DNA of 64,000 nt from Stenotrophomonas beteli (lineage in GTDB: Bacteria > Pseudomonadota > Gammaproteobacteria > Xanthomonadales > Xanthomonadaceae): NCBI RefSeq assembly GCF_001431665.1, contig NZ_LLXV01000019.1:1-64000 (forward strand), written 5' to 3'. The notes below the pieces were generated by a model that saw only the letters and a program-made list of their open reading frames with translations, did no database searches and was not told the origin of the DNA. The position numbers were made by a program, and so were the translations under genes. Positions 19,101-25,352 of the stretch are shown here, one piece after another. Position 1 is the first letter of the stretch, and each line of letters begins with the position of its first letter.

Positions 19101-21799
19101 GCGCACAGGCCAGCTACACCGCCTATGGCCTGACCGCACCCCAGGTCTCCGCCGGTGAAGTCTCGGTGGGTACGGCAGGCGGCGGCGAGCGCCAGATCAC
19201 CAATGTTGCTGCCGGTAGTGCCAATACCGATGCGGTCAACGTGGTCCAGCTGAAGGGCGCGATCAGCCTCATCGATGATGTGGCGGCGGCAGCGGTGACC
19301 TACGACCTGGATGGTGCGGGTAATCCGGACTATCGCCGCGTCACGCTCGGTGCCGGTACCGGCACCACCACCATCGGCAACCTCGCCGCCGGTGCGGTTA
19401 CCGCAGGCAGCCTGGAAGCGGTCAACGGGGGGCAGCTTGCGGCGACCAACACCGCCATCGCCAGCTTCTTCGGCGGCCGCGCTGCGTTCGATCCCGCCAG
19501 CGGCGCCTTCACCGCACCGCTGTTCGAGATCAGCACCATCTCGACCACCGGCGCCATCGCCCAGGGGCTGTACGAGAACGCCACCGATGCCTTCGCGGCG
19601 GTCGATGGCTCGCTGGTGAACCTCAATACGCAGATCACCGATATCCGCAACGGCGGCACCAAGTACCTGCGGGTGAACTCGACCGGTACCGAGGCGCTGG
19701 CCACCGGCGCCGACTCGATCGCGGTCGGCACCAATGCCCGCGCCACCGCCGCCAACAGCATCGCCGTTGGCGCCGGCAGCCTGGCTGATCGTGCCAACAG
19801 CGTATCCATCGGCGCAGCCGGTGCCGAACGCCAGGTCACCCACCTGGCAGCAGGTACGGCAGCCACCGATGCGGTCAACCTGGGCCAGTTGCAGGCCTCG
19901 GAGCAGGGCGCCCTGCGCTATGACCTCAATGGCGACGGCAGCGTCAACTACGCCAGTGCCACGCTGGGGCAGAGTGGTACGGCCACCACCCTGCGCAACC
20001 TCGGCCCGGGCCAGGTCAGCGCCACCAGCAGTGAAGCCATCAATGGTGCGCAGCTGTTCGCCGCAAACCAGGCGGTGGCCACCCACCTCGGTGGCGGCGC
20101 GGCGGTCAATGCCAGCGGCGTGCTGACCGCACCCACCTATACCCTCAACAACATCGCCGCCAACGGCAGCATCAGCCAGGGCAGCTACAACGACGTCGGC
20201 ACCGCCTTCGATGCAGTGAGCAACTCGCTGGCCAACGTGGCCGACCAGACCGGCGAGATCGACAAGCTGGCGGTGAAGTACGATGTGGATGGCGCGGGCA
20301 ACGTGCTCAACAGCGTGACGCTCACCGGTACCGGCAGCGGCGCGGTGAAGCTGACCAACGTCGCCGCCGGCAACATCCTGGCTGGCAGCAGCGACGCGAT
20401 CACCGGCGACCAGCTGTTCAACACGCACAGCACCCTGGTCAGCTACTTCGGTGGCGACACGGCCTACAACGGCACCACCAACGTGTGGACTGCGCCGAAG
20501 TTCAGCATCTCCACCATCGCGACCGACGGCACCTTCAGCACTGGCGACTACAACAATGTCACCGCCGCCTTCACCGCGGTCGATGGCTCGCTGAGGGTGC
20601 TCAACCAGCGCATCACCAACGGCGGCGGCAGTGCCTACCTGGCAGTGAACTCGACGGCTGCGGCAGCAACGGCTGCAGGTACCGAAGCGGTGGCGGTGGG
20701 CCCGCAGGCCAGTGCGGCCGGTGCCAACAGCGTGGCGGTCGGCAACGGCGCCAGCAGCAGCGCGGGCAACAGTGTCGCCCTGGGTGCCGGCTCGGTGGCC
20801 AGCGTGGGTGCGCAGAGCGGCTACACCGCCGCCTACGGCCAGGCCGGCGCCAGCAACTCGGCCGGCGAGGTGTCGGTGGGCAGCACCGGCAGCGAGCGCA
20901 AGATCACCCATGTGGCCGATGGTTCCGATGACCACGACGCAACCAACGTCGGCCAGCTCAAGAATGGCGTGAACTACGCCATCGACCAGTCCAAGTCCTA
21001 TACCGACCAGAAGATCCAGAACATCACCAACGTGGCCGGCAGCTTCCGCGCCAACAACACCAACAACCTGGCCGATCCGTCGGCAAGCGGTGCCAACTCG
21101 GCCGCCGGTGGTGCGGGTTCGACGGCCGCCGGAGCCAACTCCACTGCACTGGGCAATGGCTCGCAGGCGCAGGCCGACAACTCGGTGGCGCTGGGTGCAG
21201 GCTCCGTCGCGAACCGGGCCAACACGGTCTCGGTGGGTGCCGCCGGTGCCGAGCGCCAGGTGGTCAATGTGGCCGACGGCTCGCAGGCCACCGATGCGGT
21301 CAACGTCCGCCAGCTGCAGGCCTCGCAGCAGGGCACGATCCGCTACGACACCACGGTCAACGGTGCCACCAACTACAACAGCGTCACACTGGGCAGCACC
21401 AGCAGCGGGCCGACCACGGTGCGTAACGTCGCCGCCGGTACCGCGGGCACCGACGCGGTCAATGTGGACCAGCTGAAGTCGGGCATGGCGCAGACCCTGG
21501 ACTGGTCGAAGACCTACACCGACGAGCGCATGGGCGGCTTCGAGCGCGACCTGCGCAAGACCGACAACCGTGCCTCGGCCGGCATCGCCTCGGCGATGGC
21601 CACCGCGGCGCTGCCGCAGCCCAGCGAAGCCGGGCGCAGCATGGCGTCGATCGCTGCCGGCAGCTACAACGGCGAATCGGGCGTGGCGCTGGGCATCTCC
21701 GGTGTCTCCGAAGGGGGGCGCTGGATCTACAAGTTCAGCGGCTCCACCAACAGCCGTGGCGAGGCGGGCGTGGCCGTCGGTGCCGGCATCCAGTGGTGA
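16145..21799 (+). CDS. giant trimeric autotransporter adhesin (YadA/Hia type)
   Basis: 1884 residues. The start at 16145 is preferred over ATG 16139 because GGGGGA at 16132 is then correctly spaced. Order: an extended signal peptide (MNRIYRRVWNRQLNALVVAS, hydrophobic part, cleavage near HAGA); an Ala/Val-rich passenger; a Gly/Ala/Val/Asn repeat block (~residues 330-670); then YadA head and neck modules (ANSVALGYRSAAL, NSIAVGAGSLADRANSVSIG, ERQVTHLAAGTAATDAVNL), repeated at least four times with stalk spacers; and a C-terminal YadA membrane anchor of ~75 residues ending VAVGAGIQW with the terminal aromatic. It would trimerise in the outer membrane and display adhesive fibres. Confidence 0.93.
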   Translation: MNRIYRRVWNRQLNALVVASELATGDSGGSAARDPRAFLLMPTTLALALLCALASGHAGASETNQSLRDLQALAAKYAQPMPVKIDAEVALAAAARQAQSSPAISADARVGLQLNTASLPVVRDVLPASVDAKLSANPTPRQVPVPALAADVRATVGVGRAVAASAGIEAALGANAGAAARAGGKVKIAGNPIAAIETGARARADVGSPAGGSLSGIKATVGGDADARLALAGHTISGQGQAKAVVAAALPAKEELPGETHDRAIRAAFDAGVAGKVRVQAPDGQEVVADRNLKLAGQATVAAQNSALALGGLVSGGVAAVGHAAGAAGGALNGTVGTVGGAVGGTLNNTVGAVGSTVGAVGGAVGGALNGTVGSVGGAVGGTLNNTVGAVGSTVGAVGGAVGGALNGTVGTVGGAVGGTLNNTVGAVGSTAGAVGSAVGGALNGTVGTVGGALGGTLNNTVGAVGSTVGAVGGAVGGALNGTVGTVGGAVGGTLNNTVGAVGSTVGAVGGAVGGALNGTVGSVGGAVGGTLNNTVGAVGSTVGAVGGAVGGALNGTVGTVGGAVGGTLNNTVGAVGSTVGAVGGAVGGALNGTVGSTVGAVGGAVGGALNGTVGSVGGAVGGALNGTVGTVGGAVGGTLNNTVGAVGGAVGGTLNNAVGTVGTTVGGVLNGTTATGLGGLLGNTLGNVGGAVGNLLNGNLNGTIGNLGSAVGGLVGGTLSGLGLTKPSAIPPTSPKAPAPADPNAGLIIGTGGLVGNVGQLIGPTTTSLFGGNGYLSNGNLKLSNANVMQTYSAVNVLGLPVVNLSPVGSTLNGLGGAVTGGSSHLTLIGGVTSDSYIYNINNGNPGGLLGLLLPKDSPAWAAKCLDIALADISCWAVNAAQDYQVLMGDGAFANGSKEVVIGANARHELPKVDANVAFPGDGVNDPSNPTGVPTADYAARMGHSVIVGDSAVGTANGQTLLGAEATSNQANSVALGYRSAALRGAQASYTAYGLTAPQVSAGEVSVGTAGGGERQITNVAAGSANTDAVNVVQLKGAISLIDDVAAAAVTYDLDGAGNPDYRRVTLGAGTGTTTIGNLAAGAVTAGSLEAVNGGQLAATNTAIASFFGGRAAFDPASGAFTAPLFEISTISTTGAIAQGLYENATDAFAAVDGSLVNLNTQITDIRNGGTKYLRVNSTGTEALATGADSIAVGTNARATAANSIAVGAGSLADRANSVSIGAAGAERQVTHLAAGTAATDAVNLGQLQASEQGALRYDLNGDGSVNYASATLGQSGTATTLRNLGPGQVSATSSEAINGAQLFAANQAVATHLGGGAAVNASGVLTAPTYTLNNIAANGSISQGSYNDVGTAFDAVSNSLANVADQTGEIDKLAVKYDVDGAGNVLNSVTLTGTGSGAVKLTNVAAGNILAGSSDAITGDQLFNTHSTLVSYFGGDTAYNGTTNVWTAPKFSISTIATDGTFSTGDYNNVTAAFTAVDGSLRVLNQRITNGGGSAYLAVNSTAAAATAAGTEAVAVGPQASAAGANSVAVGNGASSSAGNSVALGAGSVASVGAQSGYTAAYGQAGASNSAGEVSVGSTGSERKITHVADGSDDHDATNVGQLKNGVNYAIDQSKSYTDQKIQNITNVAGSFRANNTNNLADPSASGANSAAGGAGSTAAGANSTALGNGSQAQADNSVALGAGSVANRANTVSVGAAGAERQVVNVADGSQATDAVNVRQLQASQQGTIRYDTTVNGATNYNSVTLGSTSSGPTTVRNVAAGTAGTDAVNVDQLKSGMAQTLDWSKTYTDERMGGFERDLRKTDNRASAGIASAMATAALPQPSEAGRSMASIAAGSYNGESGVALGISGVSEGGRWIYKFSGSTNSRGEAGVAVGAGIQW
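17132..18150 (+). repeat. 111-bp tandem repeat array inside the adhesin gene
   Basis: Seven units of 111 bp (37 codons) start at 17132, 17243, 17354, 17465, 17576, 17687 and 17798. A degenerate, shortened stretch follows to about 18150. Each unit encodes an alternation of GALNGTVG, VGGAVGGTLNNTVG and AVGSTVGAVGG. Units are nearly identical at DNA level, including synonymous sites, which suggests recent expansion or gene conversion. The length is a multiple of three, so copy-number change keeps the reading frame. Confidence 0.93.
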
Positions 21800-21807
21800 A
21801 CCCCGCC

Positions 21808-21831
21808 GCCGGGCCGCAGAGGCGGCCCGGC
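21808..21831 (+). terminator. hairpin after adhesin gene
   Basis: GCCGGGCCGC and GCGGCCCGGC form a 10-bp stem with a 4-nt loop, 8 nt after the adhesin stop. No T tract follows and the lipoprotein gene starts 30 nt later, so it may be an intercistronic attenuator. Confidence 0.55.
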
Positions 21832-21860
21832 ATTGCGGAAACGTCTACAGGGGGAATGAC

Positions 21861-22703
21861 ATGAATCAGCATCGCATCGCCCGGGCCGGCCAGCTGGCCG
21901 CCGCGCTGGGCCTGGTACTGGGAATCGGCCTGCTGGCCGCCTGCCGCAGCCACGCACCGGCAGCCGACGGCCCGGCAGAAGCCACTGCCGTTCACTTCCC
22001 CGAGGCGTCGAAGGCCTCGCTGAAGGAAGGCATCTATCCGGACGTTGCCGACCTGCGCCGTTTCGCGCCGGGCATGAGCAAACGCCAGCTGTACACGCTG
22101 TTGGGGACGCCGCATTTCAACGAAGGAATGTGGGGCGTGCGTGAGTGGAACTACCTGTTCAACTTCCGCACGGCACAGGGTGCGGAGTACTTCACCTGCC
22201 AGTTCCAGGTGCGTTTCGACAGCAAGGGCATTGCCCAGGGCGGCTACTGGAAACCCGAATCGTGCGCGGCCGTGCTCGAGCCGCCGCGGCCCCCGGCGCC
22301 GCCTCCGCCGCCTCCGGCGCCGCTGCCGGAACAGCCCTTGCGCCTGTCTGCCGATGCGCTGTTCGGCTTCGACAGCGCGGTGCTGAGCAACGAAGGCCAG
22401 CAGGCCGTGCAGGGGATCCTGGCGCAGGTGCGCGAGGCCAGCCAGGTGCAGTCCATCCGCGTGACCGGCTACACCGACCGCATCGGCAGTGCCAGCTACA
22501 ACCAGGCGTTGTCACTGCGCCGCGCGGAGGCGGTACGCAATGCCCTGGTACAGGGTGGGGTGCCGGCCGCCAGCATCAGTGCCGAAGGGCGTGGTGCAGC
22601 CGATCCGCTGGTGCAGTGCGCGCAGCGCAACCGCCGAGAGCTGATTGCCTGCCTGGCGCCGAATCGGCGGGTGCAGATTGCCGGGGTCGCGCAGCCTCGT
22701 TGA
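21861..22703 (+). CDS. OmpA-family lipoprotein with N-terminal BamE/SmpA-like domain
   Basis: 280 residues from ATG 21861 with ribosome binding site AGGGGGA. The lipoprotein signal ends GIGLLAAC. Residues ~55-125 resemble BamE/OmlA (FAPGMSKRQLYTLLGTPHFN, VREWNYLFNF). A Pro-rich linker and a C-terminal OmpA peptidoglycan-binding domain follow (FGFDSAVLSNEGQQAV, IRVTGYTDRIGSASYN, LSLRRAEAVRNALV, RRVQIAG). It would be anchored by lipid and bind peptidoglycan. It directly follows the adhesin gene on the same strand, suggesting a role in adhesin assembly or anchoring (inference). Confidence 0.85.
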   Translation: MNQHRIARAGQLAAALGLVLGIGLLAACRSHAPAADGPAEATAVHFPEASKASLKEGIYPDVADLRRFAPGMSKRQLYTLLGTPHFNEGMWGVREWNYLFNFRTAQGAEYFTCQFQVRFDSKGIAQGGYWKPESCAAVLEPPRPPAPPPPPPAPLPEQPLRLSADALFGFDSAVLSNEGQQAVQGILAQVREASQVQSIRVTGYTDRIGSASYNQALSLRRAEAVRNALVQGGVPAASISAEGRGAADPLVQCAQRNRRELIACLAPNRRVQIAGVAQPR

Positions 22704-22711
22704 CGTCCTGT

Positions 22712-22730
22712 GCCGGGGCAGCGCCCCGGC
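22712..22730 (+). terminator. hairpin after OmpA lipoprotein gene
   Basis: GCCGGGGC, AGC, GCCCCGGC: a perfect 8-bp stem starting 9 nt after the stop. It is the likely end of the adhesin/lipoprotein unit, although no U tract follows. Confidence 0.6.
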
Positions 22731-22825
22731 ATCCCGAGTCCCCCCTGAATCGCCGGCAGGACGTGGCAACGTCTCCCCCGTCTTCCACGCCTGCCGGCGG
22801 CTCAGGTTTTCATACGGTGCATGCC

Positions 22826-23116
22826 ATGAACGCCCAATTCCTGCCCCTCGCCATGAAAACGGAAACGACGCTGAGCGTGTACGGCCAACTGGGCAACCAT
22901 GCGGTGGTGCGCATTCCCGGGCGACGCCTGCCAGGCCTGATCCTGCAGGCCGATACCGTGGCCGGCTTCCTTGCCCAGCTGCAGGAGGCGCAGGCCTGCC
23001 TGCGCAGCGGCCGCGCGCAACGCACCGATGCCGAGCTGGACATGCTGATCGACGTGCTGCAGCAGTGGTACGCGCTGATCGAATCGCGCCTGGCCGACGC
23101 TGGCGAGGCGCTCTAG
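22826..23116 (+). CDS. small uncharacterised protein (possibly DUF6959-like)
   Basis: 96 residues from ATG 22826 (MNAQFLPLAMKTETTLSVYG). No signal peptide or membrane segment. The piece NHAVVRIPGRRLPGLILQAD recalls the DUF6959 family of small bacterial proteins, but I hold this only loosely. The C-terminal half is helical (LLAQLQEAQACLRSG-like, then LDMLIDVLQQWYALIESRLA). It stands alone and ends 3 nt before the palindrome at 23120. Confidence 0.6.
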   Translation: MNAQFLPLAMKTETTLSVYGQLGNHAVVRIPGRRLPGLILQADTVAGFLAQLQEAQACLRSGRAQRTDAELDMLIDVLQQWYALIESRLADAGEAL

Positions 23117-23119
23117 AAG

Positions 23120-23197
23120 AAAAAGGGGACGGAGGGGATTAAGTCGTTCGTGCCCCGGCTCTGCCGAAAACGACTTAATCCCCTCCGTCCCCTTTTT
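23120..23197. repeat. second copy of the GGGGACGGAGGGGATTAAG inverted repeat
   Basis: AAAAAGGGGACGGAGGGGAT plus TAAGTCGTT on the left, a GC-rich 17-nt loop, and the reverse complement ending TTTTT on the right. It lies between the convergent gene ends at 23116 and 23204, so it very probably terminates both. Same family as 80-147 but with a longer, unrelated loop. Confidence 0.8.
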
Positions 23198-23203
23198 CCT
23201 GTA

Positions 23204-24031
23204 TCAGGCGCGTGCGCGGATCAACCAACAGGCGGCGTCCACGCGCACGCGGTCGCCGTCGATGAACGGTGCGAATGCAGCCAGTGCCTGGTCGCGCAGC
23301 GCGGCGGCCTCGGCTTCGGGCAGCGTCCGCAGCGCCTGGCCGACCGGGCCCAGCTGGCCGACGTAGGCCGGCAGATCGTCGCGCGCGATCGAGCAGGGCA
23401 CCTCCACCGCGACCACCTCCACCTCCCTCCAGCCGGATACCTGAAGCAGGTGGCGCACGCGCTGGCCATCGGCAAAGGCGAACTGCCCCGGCGCGCCCGG
23501 TACCCGTGGCGGCAGTGCCAGTGCGTGGCCCACCGCGCGCTCGGCGGTGGTCATGAATGGATTTTCGTCGGCACCGCGCCAGGCGATGAAGCACAGGCCG
23601 CCGCCGGGCCGTACGGCTCGATGCAGGTTGCCGAAGGCAGCGGCGGTGTCCTCGAAGAACATCACGCCCAGCCGTGACTGGATCCAGTCGAAGTGTGCGG
23701 ATGGCAATGGATGCCGCTCGGCATCGGCAACGATGAAATCGGCCCCCAGCCTGGCCCTGTCCGCACGCTGCCGGGCCAGCGCCAGCATGGGTGCGGAGAT
23801 GTCCAGGCCGGTGCAGCGGGCAGACGGGCGTGCAGTGGCAGCGGCCAGCAGGCTGGCCCCCGTGCCGCAGCCGACGTCCAGCAGTTGCGTGACGGTCTGC
23901 GGCAGCTCGGCCGCGAGCAGGTCGGCCATCGGTTGGAACAGGCCATCCAGGACGGACTGCTGGGCGACCCATGCCTGCCCTCCAGGGCCGTTCCACAGGG
24001 CGTTCTGATCAACGGGGGACGTACTGGCCAC
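23204..24031 (-). CDS. class I SAM-dependent methyltransferase
   Basis: 275 residues if the GTG at 24031 is used (VASTSPVDQNALWNGPGG). No ATG lies near the conserved start WNGPGGQAWVAQQ, so the start is a judgement. Motif I is LLDVGCGTGASL; the post-I acid is in CTGLDISAPML; motif II region is FIVADAERHPLP; motif III is AVRPGGGLCFIAWRG. This resembles UbiE/Methyltransf_11 enzymes acting on small molecules. The acceptor is unknown. It is divergent from a MerR regulator 64 nt away, which probably controls it. Confidence 0.8.
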   Translation of the reverse strand: MASTSPVDQNALWNGPGGQAWVAQQSVLDGLFQPMADLLAAELPQTVTQLLDVGCGTGASLLAAATARPSARCTGLDISAPMLALARQRADRARLGADFIVADAERHPLPSAHFDWIQSRLGVMFFEDTAAAFGNLHRAVRPGGGLCFIAWRGADENPFMTTAERAVGHALALPPRVPGAPGQFAFADGQRVRHLLQVSGWREVEVVAVEVPCSIARDDLPAYVGQLGPVGQALRTLPEAEAAALRDQALAAFAPFIDGDRVRVDAACWLIRARA

Positions 24032-24068
24032 GGCCTTGTCTCGGCGGGAACGTGGCGATAGCTTGGCG

Positions 24069-24091
24069 CTTGAAGGCGACTTGAGGTCAAG
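24069..24091. promoter_or_regulatory. MerR-type dyad between methyltransferase and MerR gene
   Basis: CTTGA at 24069 and TCAAG at 24087 bracket ACTTGAGGTCAAG. Read on the minus strand it gives TTGACCTCAAGT, the usual -35 plus operator half of MerR-family promoters. A -10 with the canonical 19-bp spacing is not obvious. Probable autoregulatory or methyltransferase operator. Confidence 0.45.
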
Positions 24092-24094
24092 CCC

Positions 24095-24496
24095 GTGCGT
24101 GAACTGGATATCGGCGAGGTGGTGCGGCGCAGCGGCGTGCCGGCCTCGACCCTGCGTTACTACGAACAGCTGGGATTGCTGCAGACCCTGGGCCGTCGCG
24201 GGCTGCGCCGGCAATACAGCGAGGCGGTGCTGGAGCGGCTGGCGCTGATCGGCCTTGGCCAGGCGGCTGGGCTGTCATTGCAGCAGATCGGCGCGTCCCT
24301 GCCGCAGCAGGGGGGCATCACCCTGGACCGAGAGGCGTTGCTGGCGCAGGCCGAGCTGCTTCAGCGGCAGATCACCCGGCTGCAGCGGGTCCGTCGCCAC
24401 CTTCAGCGCGCTGCTGCCTGCCCGCAGGCACACGATGCCCGCCAGTGCAGTTCGTTCCGGAAACTGCTGCGCGCGCAGCGGCGCCTGGGTGGGTGA
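24095..24496 (+). CDS. MerR-family regulator with ZntR-like metal/thiol loop
   Basis: 133 residues from GTG 24095. The N-terminal winged HTH is DIGEVVRRSGVPASTLRYYE and GLRRQYSEAVLERL, then a dimerisation helix. The C-terminal loop has Cys109-x3-His113-x4-Cys118 (ACPQAHDARQC), the same Cys-x3-His-x4-Cys spacing as the ZntR metal loop from memory. There is no Cys at the start of the dimerisation helix where ZntR has one. It could sense metal, thiol or redox state. Divergent from the methyltransferase gene. Confidence 0.8.
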   Translation: MRELDIGEVVRRSGVPASTLRYYEQLGLLQTLGRRGLRRQYSEAVLERLALIGLGQAAGLSLQQIGASLPQQGGITLDREALLAQAELLQRQITRLQRVRRHLQRAAACPQAHDARQCSSFRKLLRAQRRLGG

Positions 24497-24519
24497 GCAG
24501 ATCGCGCCTAGTGGATGAA

Positions 24520-25236
24520 TCAATCGCGCGTGCTGACTTCCCAGGTCGCGTGCAGCACCCCCGGCACCTGTTCCATCCGCGCCAGCACGACGTCCAGCTC
24601 GTCGGCGCTGACCGCCGTGCTGACCAGGACCGCGATCACGTCGGTGGGCGCATCGGCATGCTCGACCACCTGCACATCACCCACCGGGTACTGCGCCGCT
24701 TCGAGTGCGTCGACCAGCCGCTCGCGCACGCGCGGCACCGCTTCGGCGTCGACGCTCAGCCGCACCTCATAGGTGGCTTCGGTGGCGGCCTCGTTGATCG
24801 GAATGCGGTTGATCGCATTCACCAGCGGCCGCAACAGGGTGTTGCCGGCGATGACCAGCACCGTCAGCAGCACGCCCTCGGCCAGCATGTCCGCGCCGGT
24901 GCAGCTGCCCACCGCTGCCGAGCACCACAACGTGGCGGCGGTGTTCAGGCCACGCACGTTCATGCCTTCCTTCATGATCACGCCGGCGCCAAGGAAGCCG
25001 ACCCCGGAGACGACATAGGAAATGACCCGCACCGCCTCCGCGCTGCCCGCGATGCGCATTCCAAGATCGACGAAGGCAGCGGCGCCCACCGCCACCAGCA
25101 CGTTGGTGCGCAGGCCGGCGGTGCGTTGCCGGTACTGGCGCTCGGCGCCGATCAGCGTGCCCAGCACGAAGGCGGCCAGCAGGCTGACCACGGTGTCGGC
25201 GAAGGGGCCGGCCTGGAAGGTTTCGATGAAGCGCAT
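24520..25236 (-). CDS. MgtC/SapB-family membrane protein
   Basis: 238 residues. The N-terminal membrane domain carries the MgtC signature: FVLGTLIGAERQYRQRTAGL, LRTNVLVAVGAAAFVDLG, SYVVSGVGFLGAGVIMK and GLNTAATLWCSAAVG. The C-terminal ~80 residues form an ACT-like cytoplasmic domain. MgtC proteins support growth at low magnesium and can modulate the F-type ATPase; the exact role here is unknown. It is convergent with the MerR gene (23 nt between the ends). Confidence 0.88.
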   Translation of the reverse strand: MRFIETFQAGPFADTVVSLLAAFVLGTLIGAERQYRQRTAGLRTNVLVAVGAAAFVDLGMRIAGSAEAVRVISYVVSGVGFLGAGVIMKEGMNVRGLNTAATLWCSAAVGSCTGADMLAEGVLLTVLVIAGNTLLRPLVNAINRIPINEAATEATYEVRLSVDAEAVPRVRERLVDALEAAQYPVGDVQVVEHADAPTDVIAVLVSTAVSADELDVVLARMEQVPGVLHATWEVSTRD

Positions 25237-25264
25237 GGCCGGAGTCTACCCGGTCGAGGTGACA

Positions 25265-25287
25265 GTAGATCCACGCAATGCGTGGAT
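25265..25287. repeat. SMAG-type REP, single unit
   Basis: GTAG followed by ATCCACGC, AA, and GCGTGGAT: a short stem-loop with the GTAG end typical of Stenotrophomonas REP elements. It lies upstream of the MgtC gene and downstream of the ClC gene. Confidence 0.75.
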
Positions 25288-25317
25288 ATCCGGGATGTCG
25301 ATAGCCAGCGTGCCGGA

Positions 25318-25346
25318 AACGACTTAATCCCCTCCGTCCCCTTTTT
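25318..25346. repeat. solo arm of the GGGGACGGAGGGG palindrome family
   Basis: AAACGACTTAATCCCC and TCCGTCCCCTTTTT match the right arm of the element at 23120-23197 base for base. No left arm is present, so no hairpin can form from this family alone. It sits 6 nt before the ClC gene end (25353). Confidence 0.8.
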
Positions 25347-25352
25347 GCGGGG

